NCBI RefSeq assembly: GCF_900093605.1 | Contig: NZ_FLYE01000001.1 | Span: forward strand, 620,001-684,000 | Reading direction: 5' to 3' | DNA from: Candidatus Terasakiella magnetica | GTDB lineage: Bacteria; Pseudomonadota; Alphaproteobacteria; Rhodospirillales; Terasakiellaceae | DNA: 64,000 nt | Shown here: positions 10,540 through 29,009 of the stretch, piece after piece | Position numbering within the stretch: the stretch's first letter is position 1 | Layout of the letters: every line of letters begins with the position of its first letter | The notes under the pieces: model-generated | Seen by the model: only the letters and a program-made list of their open reading frames with translations | Database searches by the model: none | Told to the model about the DNA's origin: nothing | Program-made: the position numbers and the translations under genes

Positions 10540-12627
10540 TTAACCAGCCAACTTTTCTTTAATTTCTTCAGCAACGTTGTTCGGCACTTCTGAGTAGTGA
10601 TCGAACTGCATAGTGAACTGTGCACGACCCTGTGACAGGGAACGCAGGTTGTTCACATAGCCAAACATGTTTGCCAATGGTACGTGAGCGTCAACAACAC
10701 GAGCGATACCGCGTTGATCCATTGAGTTAACTTGACCACGACGTGAGTTCAAGTCACCAATGATGTCACCCATATATTCTTCAGGCGTCACAACTTCAAC
10801 CTTCATCATAGGCTCAAGAAGTTTAGGCGAGGATTCTCTCATACCTTCACGGAATGCAGCACGGGCTGCGATTTCGAAGGCAAGAACGCTGGAGTCAACA
10901 TCGTGGTATGCACCATCGAACAACTCAGCTTTAAGACCCACAACCGGGAAGCCAGCAATACAACCAGTGTCCATAGAAGTCTTCAGACCTTTTTCAACAC
11001 CTGGGATGTATTCCTTAGGAACGTTACCACCCACAATTTTGCTTTTGAATTCAAACTGTGATTCAGCATCTTCTGGAAGCGGACCGAAACGAAGTTGTAC
11101 GCGAGCGTATTGACCAGAACCACCAGATTGTTTCTTGTGAGTGTAGTCAATTTCAACTTCTTTACCGAATGCTTCACGGTAAGCTACCTGAGGTGCACCA
11201 ACGTTTGCTTCAACTTTAAATTCACGTTTCATACGGTCAACGAGAATGTCCAGGTGAAGCTCACCCATACCAGCGATAATTGTCTGAGCCGTTTCGTGGT
11301 CAGTTTTAACGCGGAAGGAAGGATCCTCAGCCGCCAAACGAGCAAGGGCAATACCCATTTTCTCTTGGTCAGCTTTTGTCTTAGGTTCAACAGCAACTTC
11401 GATTACAGGCTCTGGGAATTCCATACGCTCAAGAATAACTTGAGAGTCAGGAGCACAAAGCGTGTCACCAGTTGTTGTATCTTTAAGACCAACGATCGCA
11501 ACGATATCACCAGCAGTTGCTGATTTGATTTCTTCACGTTCAGCAGAATGCATCAACAACATACGGCCAACACGTTCTTTTTTACCTTTAACAGTGTTTG
11601 TTACGTAAGAACCGGCATCAAGTTTACCAGAGTAAATACGAGCAAATGTCAAAGAGCCAACGAACGGATCGTTCATGATCTTAAATGCAAGAGCAGAGAA
11701 TGGTGCGTCTTCAGAGTTTTCACGTTCGATTTCGATCGACTCGTCTTTCGCATCAACACCTTTAATCGCAGCAATGTCAGTCGGAGCTGGCATGTAATCG
11801 ATTACAGCATCAAGAAGTGGTTGAACACCTTTGTTCTTAAAGGCCGTACCACAAAGAACAGGAACGAATGCCAAATCAATTGTACCTTTACGGATACAAG
11901 CGATCAAAGTTTCCTCAGAAGGCTCATTACCTTCTAGGTAAGCTTCCATGGCAGCATCGTCTTGCTCAACAGCAGTCTCGATAAGTTGCTCACGATATTC
12001 AGCAGCTTTGTCAGCAAGGTCGTCAGGGATATCGACATAGTCGAATTTCGCACCGAGTTCTTCACCGCCCCAAACAACAGCTTTCATTTTGATCAGATCA
12101 ATGTGACCCGCATATTCAGCTTCAGCGCCGATTGGCAACTGAGTAACAAGCGGAACAGCACCAAGACGATCAACGATCATCTCTACACAACGGTAGAAGT
12201 CAGCGCCCATACGGTCCATTTTGTTGACAAAACACATACGTGGAACGTCGTATTTGTCAGCTTGGCGCCATACAGTTTCAGATTGAGGTTCAACACCGGC
12301 TACGGAGTCAAATACACAAACAGCACCATCAAGTACACGCAGTGAACGTTCAACTTCAATTGTGAAGTCAACGTGACCAGGCGTATCAATGATGTTTACA
12401 CGGTGATCGCGCCAGAACGTAGTTGTCGCAGCAGAGGTAATAGTAATACCACGCTCTTGCTCTTGCTCCATCCAATCCATAGTCGCGTTACCGTCGTGTA
12501 CTTCACCGATCTTATAAGATTTACCAGTGTAGTACAGAATACGTTCGGTAGTTGTCGTTTTACCCGCATCAATGTGTGCCATGATGCCGATGTTACGATA
12601 CTTTTCCAAAGGATATTTATCAGCCAT
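10540..12627 (-). CDS. fusA: Elongation factor G
   Basis: EF-G is the translocation GTPase. The 695-residue protein has G1 [16 protein letters not shown]3 DTPGHVDF and G4 NKMDRMGAD in the first 150 residues, then domains II-V with normal length and a C-terminal [15 protein letters not shown] segment. It is preceded by rpsG (15 bp) and followed by tuf, the standard str operon. Confidence 0.98.
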   Translation of the reverse strand: MADKYPLEKYRNIGIMAHIDAGKTTTTERILYYTGKSYKIGEVHDGNATMDWMEQEQERGITITSAATTTFWRDHRVNIIDTPGHVDFTIEVERSLRVLDGAVCVFDSVAGVEPQSETVWRQADKYDVPRMCFVNKMDRMGADFYRCVEMIVDRLGAVPLVTQLPIGAEAEYAGHIDLIKMKAVVWGGEELGAKFDYVDIPDDLADKAAEYREQLIETAVEQDDAAMEAYLEGNEPSEETLIACIRKGTIDLAFVPVLCGTAFKNKGVQPLLDAVIDYMPAPTDIAAIKGVDAKDESIEIERENSEDAPFSALAFKIMNDPFVGSLTFARIYSGKLDAGSYVTNTVKGKKERVGRMLLMHSAEREEIKSATAGDIVAIVGLKDTTTGDTLCAPDSQVILERMEFPEPVIEVAVEPKTKADQEKMGIALARLAAEDPSFRVKTDHETAQTIIAGMGELHLDILVDRMKREFKVEANVGAPQVAYREAFGKEVEIDYTHKKQSGGSGQYARVQLRFGPLPEDAESQFEFKSKIVGGNVPKEYIPGVEKGLKTSMDTGCIAGFPVVGLKAELFDGAYHDVDSSVLAFEIAARAAFREGMRESSPKLLEPMMKVEVVTPEEYMGDIIGDLNSRRGQVNSMDQRGIARVVDAHVPLANMFGYVNNLRSLSQGRAQFTMQFDHYSEVPNNVAEEIKEKLAG

Positions 12628-12642
12628 TTAGGAGATCCGATC

Positions 12643-13496
<854 letters not shown>

Positions 13497-13671
13497 AAGC
13501 AGTGTATTCCTTGACACACTCGCAACGTTTATAGCGCGCTCAAAACAATAAATCCAATGCTTGGGTATCCCCTTACATCGGTTGAATTTCGCGGATGCTA
13601 TAACGTTCCTGTTACAACAATGTGAAGCCTGACAAAAAAAAAGACAGACTCCACCACTCAATAGGCGCGCG

Positions 13672-13699
13672 ATATTATGGATTTTTGCGAAATTGTCAA
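13672..13699 (-). promoter_or_regulatory. Sigma-70-type promoter of the rpsL-rpsG-fusA-tuf operon
   Basis: On the minus strand a perfect TTGACA (13699-13694) is followed after 16 bp by TAATAT (13677-13672). It lies only 6 bp beyond the stop of the chemoreceptor gene and drives a leader of about 170 nt before rpsL. GC-rich bases follow the -10 box, as at stringently controlled promoters. Confidence 0.8.
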
Positions 13700-13705
13700 G
13701 AGAAA

Positions 13706-14851
13706 CTATATAACAGCCCGGGCCTTGGTCATAAACTCGTCAATACCGTCTGAGAGTTTGCGGGACTCATTCATGAGAACTTCGGTCTGGCCTTGAACCA
13801 GATGCGCCGCATCTTTGGTTTCTGCCGCCCCATCAGCCACATCCGCAATCTTGCTATTGACTTCACTATTGCCTGAAGCTGCCTGTTCAATATTGCGGGC
13901 AATTTCTGCGGTTGCAGCCGATTGTTCTTCCACAGCTGCGGAAACAGACGAATTAGCCTGTGCAATATAATCAATCTTAGAGACGATCTTTTCAATCCCA
14001 TCAACCGCAACAACGGTGGCGGACTGAATGGCCTTGATTTGCTCTTCAATATTATCAGTGGCTTCAGAGGTCTGTTTAGCGAGATTCTTCACCTCAGTTG
14101 CCACAACAGCAAAGCCTTTGCCGGCTTCACCAGCACGTGCTGCCTCAATGGTTGCGTTCAACGCCAGCATATTGGTTTGTTCAGAAATATCACGAATGAG
14201 ATTAATCACAGAAGAAATGGCACTCGAGGTTTCAGACAAGGTCTTTACCTGCCCTGAAATCTCCTGACTATTATCCTGTGCTTCCAATGTCATCTGTGAG
14301 ACATGGCCCACTTGAGAGCTGATCTCGGTAATAGAAGCGGATAGTTCTTCAGAGGCTGCCGATACAGTCTGCACATTAACAGATGCTTCTTCAGCAGCCG
14401 CAGCAACGGCCGTTGAATCCTCTGCCGTACATTCTGCCACACGTTCCATTCCACGTGCGGCATCTTCTACCTGTTCTGAAGTTTCGGTCACCGTATCGGC
14501 AACCATCAAAACTTCACCTTCAAATTCAAGTAAGGTCTCACCAAAAACATCAACTTTGTGGGACATAGCATCAACAGCGGCATTCACCTTCTGGCTGGCA
14601 ATTTCATAATCGCCAAGCATCCCGTCAGTCACGATCTTGCGCCAATATTTATTGTGCGCCACATGTTCGGTGCAAGCAGATGATTCCCGCATAAAGGCAT
14701 CACTGCGATCAATCACATCATTAATAAGGTAGAGCAATTCATCAAGCCCTGTCTCGCCACGGATATCGGTCACACGCACTTCAAAATCACCTTCAAGCAC
14801 TTGCTTGAGTTCGGCAATTGCATTTTGTATCTGATTAGAATTACCAAACAT
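13706..14851 (-). CDS. Cytoplasmic methyl-accepting chemotaxis protein, partner of the PAS protein
   Basis: This is a soluble chemoreceptor signalling subunit for CheA/CheW. The ATG at 14851 with GGGAG upstream gives 381 residues. No membrane segment is present. The N-terminal 100 residues are uncharacterised, followed by a long coiled coil with the receptor tip [20 protein letters not shown] and [20 protein letters not shown] at about residues 215-260, typical of MCP signal domains. It starts one base after the stop of the PAS gene 14853-15389, so the two are coupled. Together they look like one Aer-type energy-taxis receptor split into input and output polypeptides; the ligand or cofactor is inferred. 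Confidence 0.85.
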   Translation of the reverse strand: MFGNSNQIQNAIAELKQVLEGDFEVRVTDIRGETGLDELLYLINDVIDRSDAFMRESSACTEHVAHNKYWRKIVTDGMLGDYEIASQKVNAAVDAMSHKVDVFGETLLEFEGEVLMVADTVTETSEQVEDAARGMERVAECTAEDSTAVAAAAEEASVNVQTVSAASEELSASITEISSQVGHVSQMTLEAQDNSQEISGQVKTLSETSSAISSVINLIRDISEQTNMLALNATIEAARAGEAGKGFAVVATEVKNLAKQTSEATDNIEEQIKAIQSATVVAVDGIEKIVSKIDYIAQANSSVSAAVEEQSAATAEIARNIEQAASGNSEVNSKIADVADGAAETKDAAHLVQGQTEVLMNESRKLSDGIDEFMTKARAVI

Positions 14852-14852
14852 C

Positions 14853-15389
14853 TTACTCTCCCAACGACATAATGAAGTGATTATATTCCTTGCCACTGCC
14901 CCCAATGACTTCGACCGCCTTATTTAAAGCTGCCATCATGCCTTCTTTTGGAGAGTCATAGCTTTTTTCAAGCTGAAGAAGTGTGTCATAAAGCGGGATG
15001 ATCGCACTATCAATAACCTCGCGATTGGGCACACGACGATTACTGTGATACCCAACAATCTGACCATCAGTACCATAACTTGGTGTCACGTGGGCCAGCA
15101 CCCAATAATGATCCCCATTTACCGAACGATTGACAACGTAAGCAAAAATCTCATTGCCTTGAGAAATATTATCCCAAAGCAATTTAAAGACACAGCGCGG
15201 CATATGGGGGTGACGGATAATATTGTGGTTTTTGCCGACAGCCGCCTGCGCGGACATACCCGCTAATCGACCAAAGGTGCGGTTTGCATAAGTGATGATG
15301 CCTTTTGTGTCTGTCTTAGACACGATAACTTCATCTTTTTCAAAAAAACGCTCTTTTCCTGTTAATTCAGGATTCCCATAGAGTTGCAT
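14853..15389 (-). CDS. Aer-like PAS-domain sensor protein
   Basis: This is a single PAS domain of the aerotaxis-receptor class in a 178-residue protein. Residues about 20-120 contain [20 protein letters not shown] and [14 protein letters not shown], the latter close to the FAD-pocket segment NxxRHPDMP of Aer proteins, then [11 protein letters not shown]. No membrane segment or signalling domain is present; the output is presumably the chemoreceptor encoded one base downstream. FAD binding and redox sensing are inferred from the family. A purine-rich ribosome site precedes the ATG. Confidence 0.82.
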   Translation of the reverse strand: MQLYGNPELTGKERFFEKDEVIVSKTDTKGIITYANRTFGRLAGMSAQAAVGKNHNIIRHPHMPRCVFKLLWDNISQGNEIFAYVVNRSVNGDHYWVLAHVTPSYGTDGQIVGYHSNRRVPNREVIDSAIIPLYDTLLQLEKSYDSPKEGMMAALNKAVEVIGGSGKEYNHFIMSLGE

Positions 15390-15762
15390 ATATCCCCCGC
15401 CCTCTTCATTTTTCTTAATTTAAGTCATCAGCAAAAAGCAAACACTCTAAGTTATGATCATGTCTTTCTCACCCTATGACATAATCACTAAAATGTTATT
15501 TTCTAATAGTTTTTGCCTGCACTTTTAAATAGATCATCACCAACAATACAAATTTTCGTATTTTGTGGAATGTTTTTCAACATAAATAGGTACTTTAGCA
15601 CCATAAAACATTCATTTTTGTAATTTAATAACCCTAAAATGTGACTGATACTACTATAGCGTTTTTTTATAACCCCCTATAAATACGAAAGAACATAACG
15701 CTCAACCTCTGAACGAAAGATTCGGATGTTTCTAATTTTAATAAAATTACCGCCCCACACAT
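15390..15762. other. AT-rich intergenic region between the rpoC terminator and the PAS gene
   Basis: No gene, RNA or convincing repeat is seen in these 373 bases, which are distinctly AT-rich compared with both neighbours. It must hold the promoter for the minus-strand PAS/chemoreceptor pair, but no strong -35/-10 pair could be chosen. A flagellar-type sigma-28 promoter was not recognised by eye. Confidence 0.6.
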
Positions 15763-15803
15763 AAAAAAAACCGGACAGAGCAGTAAGCCCCATCCGGTTT
15801 TTG
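15763..15803 (-). terminator. Intrinsic terminator after rpoC
   Basis: In the minus reading AAAACCGGA pairs with TCCGGTTTT around a 17-base loop, and eight T residues follow. It lies 24 bp past the rpoC stop and should end the rpoBC transcript. Confidence 0.85.
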
Positions 15804-15827
15804 TCTTAAAAGCTATGTTTAGCTTAT

Positions 15828-24222
<8,395 letters not shown>

Positions 24223-24472
24223 TAGGGTCCTCAAGTACATAAAATGTGGCTGGACAAATCATTGCATCGCTGGTCGCCGAACCCTTGATGCAAAATCAGT
24301 CCAAAACAGCCCTTCTAAAAAGGGCCAACTCCAAGAAATCTCTAACTTTATCGGCCACGGCGGGGCCTATCCGGGCTAGAGATGGAGGTCGCCTTTGCCC
24401 CAAAATTCAGACAAAGACAGCCGGGCCGGATCGAATCATCGATTCAACCCAGCCCAGCAATTTGTTGAAGGC
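24223..24472 (-). promoter_or_regulatory. Long untranslated leader of rpoB
   Basis: There are about 250 bases between the predicted rpoB promoter and the rpoB ATG, with no reading frame of note. The minus strand can form a GCCCTT/AAGGGC hairpin (24309-24325) followed by TGTTTTGG, a possible weak attenuator, and a GAATC/GATTC hairpin (24434-24446). Its role in controlling polymerase synthesis is inferred only. Confidence 0.4.
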
Positions 24473-24501
24473 TTTATATAGACAGCTTTCCCAAAGGTAA
24501 A
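24473..24501 (-). promoter_or_regulatory. Candidate promoter of rpoBC
   Basis: On the minus strand TTTACC (24501-24496) and TATAAA (24478-24473) are 17 bp apart. A separate promoter is needed because the rplL transcript ends at a terminator (25339-25373) and a plus-strand gene intervenes. Confidence 0.55.
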
Positions 24502-24598
24502 GGGGAAATAATGCATTAGATAATAGAAATGAACAGTTTGGTTTTTGAACTGATCTTGCTAAACTAAAATTAGGTAGTCCACCAGCAGGTAAAGAAAA

Positions 24599-25315
24599 AT
24601 GAAAAAGACAGCTGCCATTGCCCTTATTGCATGCCTTTTCACTCCTTTTGAGGCGACGAGCGCGCAAGAAGACTTTACAGACATCACGGTCGTGACCTCT
24701 TCTTTTAAGCCCTACAGCTATATGACAAATGGAAAACCCCATGGTATTTCCGTTGCACAGGCTCAAAAGATATTTAAGCAGCTGGATTTCAGCCCGCGTA
24801 TCCATGTGACCACATGGAAAAATGCGTATAAACAGGCCTTAAACAAGCCAAAGACCCTTATTTTCTCCATGATCCGCACCAAAGAGCGGGAAGACAAATT
24901 TCACTGGATTGGCAAAATTGCCAATGTGGAGGCTTACCTCTTTCGCCAAAAGGAAAATAATTACATTACACTTGAAGCACTCAAGGATGGGCTAAAATAC
25001 CGAACGGGTGCTTTGGAAAAAGATGCCAAAGGTAAATACCTTGCTAATAACGGCTATAAGCTCTGGCCCATCAGCTCGCAAAATGCTGGTGTGAAAATGA
25101 TCCTCGCCAACCGGATTGATATGATCCCGGCTGATATCAATTCCCTCAAACAAAGCCTCAAAGAACTTGGCTTGCCCAATGATGCTCTTGTTCCAGTTCT
25201 CAAACTCGAAGCAGTTTCTAAACCTGTCTATATTGCTTTTAGCAAAGACACGCCCCTCCCCCTTGTTGAGAAATTCCAAGAAGCGTACAAGCAGGTCTTC
25301 ATCAATAGCCATTAA
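24599..25315 (+). CDS. Periplasmic solute-binding protein, SBP_bac_3 (amino-acid/polar type), orphan
   Basis: This is a 238-residue exported protein. Residues 1-22 are a signal peptide (MKKTAAIALIACLFTPFEATS, then AQ), and the rest matches the extracellular solute-binding family 3 fold: ITVVTSSFKPYSYMTNGKPHGISVA near the start, then LIFSMIRTKERED, then a C-terminal PVYIAFSKDTPLPLVEKFQE. The gene lies alone on the plus strand between rplL and rpoB, with no permease, ATPase or sensor beside it. A shared hairpin separates its end from rplL. Ligand and partner are unknown; it may be a scavenged transporter subunit or a sensing protein. Confidence 0.8.
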   Translation: MKKTAAIALIACLFTPFEATSAQEDFTDITVVTSSFKPYSYMTNGKPHGISVAQAQKIFKQLDFSPRIHVTTWKNAYKQALNKPKTLIFSMIRTKEREDKFHWIGKIANVEAYLFRQKENNYITLEALKDGLKYRTGALEKDAKGKYLANNGYKLWPISSQNAGVKMILANRIDMIPADINSLKQSLKELGLPNDALVPVLKLEAVSKPVYIAFSKDTPLPLVEKFQEAYKQVFINSH

Positions 25316-25338
25316 TTAGGTTGCTTCCTCATTCACAA

Positions 25339-25373
25339 TAAAAAAGCGGCTCCCAATCGGGAACCGCTTTTTC
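25339..25373. terminator. Bidirectional intrinsic terminator between the solute-binding gene and rplL
   Basis: A 9-bp stem GCGGCTCCC/GGGAACCGC (one mismatch) with AATC loop is flanked by an A-run on the left and a T-run on the right, so it can terminate the plus-strand gene 24599-25315 and the minus-strand rplL transcript alike. Confidence 0.8.
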
Positions 25374-25404
25374 GCATTTAGATAAGCAAGAATGCTTAAA
25401 GAAA

Positions 25405-25779
<375 letters not shown>

Positions 25780-25835
25780 AGTTCATAACTCCTAGAACTT
25801 TAGTCTTCTGTAGAAATAAAATATTAAAAACGGTC

Positions 25836-26348
25836 TTAAGCTTCGCTTTTGCCGTAAGCACCAAATACGCGAGCCAACTGGCCAGCAGGTGCTTGAGAAA
25901 CAGCTGCAAGTTTCTGAGCAGGTGCTTGAAGCACGCCCACAAGCTTGCCACGCAATTCGTCAAGAGAAGGCATAGAAGCAAGTGCTTTTACACCGTTGAC
26001 GTCAAGCGCAGTTTCGTCCATAGCGCCACCAAGAATAACGAGCTTTTCGTTTTTCTTAGCAAATGCTACAGAAGCCTTAGCAGCAGCTACTGCATCTTCC
26101 GAATACGCAATGGCAGTCGGACCAGATAGCATTTCGCCAAGGCCTTCGAACTTGCTGTCAGCAAGAGCGAGTTTTGTAAGACGGTTTTTCGTAACCTTGA
26201 AACCTGCACCAGCTTCACGGACTTGCTCACGCAGCTCTTCCATTTCAGAAACTGTCAAACCACTGTAGTGGGCAACAACAACTGTAGAGCTGTTTGCGAA
26301 CACGTCGCGCATTTCTGCTACGAGTTCTTCTTTCTCGGTACGGTTCAT
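25836..26348 (-). CDS. rplJ: 50S ribosomal protein L10
   Basis: L10 forms the base of the L7/L12 stalk. The 170-residue protein has [20 protein letters not shown] and [13 protein letters not shown] in the rRNA-binding domain and a C-terminal helix for the L12 dimers. In other bacteria L10-L12 binds its own leader RNA; the long structured leader at 26349-26655 fits that mode. Confidence 0.96.
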   Translation of the reverse strand: MNRTEKEELVAEMRDVFANSSTVVVAHYSGLTVSEMEELREQVREAGAGFKVTKNRLTKLALADSKFEGLGEMLSGPTAIAYSEDAVAAAKASVAFAKKNEKLVILGGAMDETALDVNGVKALASMPSLDELRGKLVGVLQAPAQKLAAVSQAPAGQLARVFGAYGKSEA

Positions 26349-26655
26349 GTCGTCTCCGATACTCTTTAGATACCCAGCTTAAAAAAACCAGATATCCGAT
26401 GGATAATGAACAAACGAAAACATTTCGCCTGCCCGGTTCCACTGTCTCAAATTGTCACAGAAGGTAAGTACTTAAGAGTGGCCCACAAGAAAGTGTGCAT
26501 CAAAATCTTTACTTCTGTCTGTGAAGGCAAATTTTAAACAACTTATAAAGTTGCACCTTCAGTCTTGGACAGTCACGAAAGGTCTTTCACCTTTCGATCA
26601 ACTCATGCCCCACCAAAGTGGGACATGAGAATCTCTTAATCTCTGAAGCGGGCTT
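26349..26655 (-). promoter_or_regulatory. rplJ leader, likely L10-type regulatory RNA
   Basis: These 307 bases between rplA and rplJ hold no gene. On the minus strand three stems are visible: CTCATG plus CCCAC pairing across TTTG (26601-26629), CGAAAGGT/ACCTTTCG (26576-26596) and CAACT/AGTTG around 26539-26553. None is followed by a T-run. Position and multi-stem structure match the known L10 leader that mediates feedback by L10-L12, but the consensus could not be aligned by eye. No strong promoter was chosen. Confidence 0.45.
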
Positions 26656-27351
26656 TTAGCCAACTACAGCAGCAATGTCAAGCTTAACGCCAACGCCCAT
26701 AGTAGAAGACACTGTTGCAGACTTCATGTATGTGCCTTTAGCGCCAGATGGCTTGGCTTTATTAATCGCACCGATGAACGCTGTAACGTTCTCAGCGATT
26801 TGCTCTTCAGAGAAGGAAGCTTTACCGATACCAGCGTGTACGATACCAGCTTTTTCAACGCGGAACTGAACTTCACCAGCTTTTGCGTTTTTAACAGCTT
26901 CAGTTACGTTTGGTGTAACTGTACCCAATTTTGGGTTTGGCATCAGGCCACGTGGACCAAGAACTTTACCCAAGCGACCAACAACAGCCATCATGTCAGG
27001 CGTTGCAATCACACGGTCAAAGTCCATCTCGCCGCCCTGAATTTTTTCCATCAGGTCTTCAGCACCAACGAGGTCAGCACCAGCAGCCGTTGCTTCTTCA
27101 GCTTTTGCATCACGTGCAAATACAGCGACACGCATGGTTTTACCCGAACCGTGTGGCAGTGCCACAACGCCGCGGACCATCTGGTCAGCGTGACGAGGGT
27201 CTACACCAAGATTTACAGCGATTTCGATTGTTTCGTCGAATTTAGCTTTTGCACCGTCTTTCACGATTTTAGAAGCAGCAGCAGCATCAAATGTTGCAAG
27301 CTTGTCCCAACCGTCGCGAGCGGCAGTTAAACGTTTACCAACTTTAGCCAT
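26656..27351 (-). CDS. rplA: 50S ribosomal protein L1
   Basis: L1 forms the mobile stalk that escorts E-site tRNA, and in E. coli it represses its own operon. The 231-residue protein has [34 protein letters not shown] and [18 protein letters not shown], all diagnostic. It is 4 bp after rplK. Confidence 0.97.
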   Translation of the reverse strand: MAKVGKRLTAARDGWDKLATFDAAAASKIVKDGAKAKFDETIEIAVNLGVDPRHADQMVRGVVALPHGSGKTMRVAVFARDAKAEEATAAGADLVGAEDLMEKIQGGEMDFDRVIATPDMMAVVGRLGKVLGPRGLMPNPKLGTVTPNVTEAVKNAKAGEVQFRVEKAGIVHAGIGKASFSEEQIAENVTAFIGAINKAKPSGAKGTYMKSATVSSTMGVGVKLDIAAVVG

Positions 27352-27355
27352 GATC

Positions 27356-27784
27356 CTACTCCACTACCTCAACGCCCATAGAACGTGCAGAACCAGCCAA
27401 AGAGTTGACAGCTGCCTCAATAGTATTGGCATTCATGTCTTTAATTTTCTCTTCTGCGATCTCTGCAAGTTGAGCTTTGGTGATTTTACCAACAAAACCC
27501 TGACCAGTTGTACCGGAACCTTTTTTCAGGCCGATTTTCTTCTTGATGTAGAAGGATGCTGGTGGAAGTTTTGTTTCGAACGTGAACGTACGATCTTGGT
27601 AAGCTGTAATGACAACAGGAATCGGTGTACCCGGTTCCATTTTTTGTGTCGCAGCGTTAAACGCCTTACAGAATTCCATAATGTTCAGACCTGCTTGACC
27701 CAAAGCCGGACCCACGGGTGGGGACGGGTTTGCTTGGCCAGCAGCGATTTGCAGCTTGATGTAGCCTGCAACTTTTTTAGCCAT
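27356..27784 (-). CDS. rplK: 50S ribosomal protein L11
   Basis: L11 belongs to the GTPase-associated centre and is needed for RelA activation in the stringent response. The 142-residue protein has [20 protein letters not shown] and the C-terminal RNA-binding domain GTIEAAVN-like segment [24 protein letters not shown] precedes the ATG. Its promoter is nested in the nusG terminator. Confidence 0.97.
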   Translation of the reverse strand: MAKKVAGYIKLQIAAGQANPSPPVGPALGQAGLNIMEFCKAFNAATQKMEPGTPIPVVITAYQDRTFTFETKLPPASFYIKKKIGLKKGSGTTGQGFVGKITKAQLAEIAEEKIKDMNANTIEAAVNSLAGSARSMGVEVVE

Positions 27785-27866
27785 AATAAACCTCAGTTTA
27801 TAGTGTTACTGGGTGCGTGGTCTGGCTTAGCTTTACCTCCCACGCGCAATGTTCGCTTTTATCCCT

Positions 27867-27901
27867 AAAAGCAAAACGCTGCGCCTTATACAGACGCAGC
27901 G
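27867..27901 (-). terminator. Intrinsic terminator after nusG, containing the rplK -10 box in its loop
   Basis: In the minus reading a perfect CGCTGCG/CGCAGCG stem (27901-27895 and 27883-27877) with an 11-base loop is followed by TTTTGCTTTT. The loop carries TATAAG, the -10 of the predicted rplK promoter. Confidence 0.7.
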
Positions 27902-27913
27902 AATTCTTGTCGA
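27885..27913 (-). promoter_or_regulatory. Sigma-70-type promoter of rplK-rplA (L11 operon)
   Basis: On the minus strand TCGACA (27913-27908) and TATAAG (27890-27885) are 17 bp apart, each five of six bases to consensus. The start would lie just after the nusG terminator loop, so initiation and termination signals overlap physically. Confidence 0.65.
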
Positions 27914-27932
27914 GTCAAAAACTCGAAATTCT

Positions 27933-28466
27933 TTAAGATTTTTCAACCTGGTTGTATTCCAGCTCTACCGGCGTTGAACGACCGAAGATAGAAACGGAAA
28001 CTTTCAGGCGGGCTTTTTCTTCGTCGACTTCTTCGACAAGGCCGTTGAACGAAGCAAAAGGACCATCTGTAACGCGAACTTCTTCGCCAACTTCGAAGGA
28101 TACAGAAGGACGTGGGCGATCCACACCTTCTTCAACCTGATGAAGGATACGGTTGGCTTCTTCTTCTGTGATCGGCGCAGGCTTGCCTTGCGCACCCAAG
28201 AAGTCAGTCACCTTGGCAGTGTTCTTCACCATGTTCCAAGTTTCGTCAGTCAACTGCATCTTTGCCAGAACATAGCCCGGGAAGAATTTACGTTTTGCGT
28301 TTACTTTGTTACCACGGCGCATTTCAACGACTTCTTCAGTCGGAACCAGAACCTGTTCAAAAAATTCTGATAGGCCTTTTTTCTCAGCTTGCTCAAGAAT
28401 AGATTCAGCAACCTTGTTTTCAAAGCCAGAATAAGCGTGGATAACGTACCAACGTGCTTGTGCCAT
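27933..28466 (-). CDS. nusG: Transcription termination/antitermination factor NusG
   Basis: NusG binds the RNA polymerase clamp and links it to Rho or to ribosomal S10. The 177-residue protein has the N-terminal domain ARWYVIHAYSGFENKVAESI and the C-terminal KOW domain with EEVRVTDGPFASFNGLVEEV. It lies 10 bp after secE, as in most bacteria, and is followed by its own terminator. Confidence 0.97.
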   Translation of the reverse strand: MAQARWYVIHAYSGFENKVAESILEQAEKKGLSEFFEQVLVPTEEVVEMRRGNKVNAKRKFFPGYVLAKMQLTDETWNMVKNTAKVTDFLGAQGKPAPITEEEANRILHQVEEGVDRPRPSVSFEVGEEVRVTDGPFASFNGLVEEVDEEKARLKVSVSIFGRSTPVELEYNQVEKS

Positions 28467-28476
28467 GGGTCTTACC

Positions 28477-28665
28477 TCAGTTAAAGATTGCTTTAACAGC
28501 CGTAGATAACAACTGATCTATGAGGAAAAAGAAAATCGCGGCCAAGAAAACCATGACAAAAACCATCCCCGTAGAAACAAACGTTTCTTTACGTGTTGGC
28601 CATGTAATCTTCTTTGCTTCTTGACGAACCTCTTGGGCAATTTTCGCCGGTCCTGACTTCGCCAT
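28477..28665 (-). CDS. secE: Preprotein translocase subunit SecE
   Basis: SecE clamps SecY in the inner-membrane translocon. The ATG at 28665 is chosen because AAGGA lies 9 bases upstream; a TTG three codons earlier is less likely. The 62-residue single-span form has the cytoplasmic helix EVRQEAKKITWPTRKET, the family signature, and one membrane segment (about residues 30-52, MVFVMVFLAAIFFFLI). Confidence 0.93.
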   Translation of the reverse strand: MAKSGPAKIAQEVRQEAKKITWPTRKETFVSTGMVFVMVFLAAIFFFLIDQLLSTAVKAIFN

Positions 28666-28712
28666 GACATCCAATCCTTAAGTTAAAATTGTGACGGATA
28701 CGTCAAATAAAA

Positions 28713-28788
28713 TGGCAGGAGTGGAGGGACTCGAACCCCCGGCACTCGGTTTTGGAGACCGATGCTCTACCAACTGAGCTACACTCCT
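28713..28788 (-). tRNA. tRNA-Trp (CCA anticodon)
   Basis: The minus strand folds into a full cloverleaf: acceptor arms AGGAGTG/CACTCCT, D-arm GCTCAGTTGGTAGAGC, anticodon loop CTCCAAA with CCA, and T-arm GGGGGTTCGAGTCCC. The 3' CCA is encoded. It lies directly before secE, an order common in bacteria. Confidence 0.96.
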
Positions 28789-28851
28789 ACAGTGTTCCCT
28801 TTAGGGACAACTCAAGTGCGACCGCGTCCTCTAAAACGCGAAAGCGGGCTC

Positions 28852-28880
28852 GTTATATCGCCTGCACCGCCCCCTTGCAA
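28852..28880 (-). promoter_or_regulatory. Sigma-70-type promoter of tRNA-Trp-secE-nusG
   Basis: On the minus strand TTGCAA (28880-28875) and TATAAC (28857-28852) are 17 bp apart, followed by a GC-rich discriminator (GAGCCCGC). The tRNA 5' end is 64 bases further on. Confidence 0.75.
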
Positions 28881-28956
28881 GTCCTAATGTCACCTTTTTG
28901 CAAAGTTTTTTCCTCTGCCTGTTTTCCCCGTAAAAACACCATGTCGTTCAAGAATC

Positions 28957-28990
28957 AAAAAAGCCCCCTACCCTTAGGCAGGAGGCTTTT
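28957..28990 (-). terminator. Intrinsic terminator after tuf copy 2
   Basis: In the minus reading an AAGCCTCCTGCC arm pairs with a GGTAGGGGGCTT arm, then a run of six Ts follows. It closes the tRNA-Tyr-tRNA-Gly-tuf transcript before the tRNA-Trp promoter. Confidence 0.85.
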
Positions 28991-29009
28991 CTATTAAGCT
29001 TTGCGAAGC

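Noticed and set aside
13497-13661. N-terminal extension of rpsL
   Set aside because: The frame is open, but S12 proteins start with MPTINQL, and the extension would cover the leader just after the strong promoter at 13672-13699.
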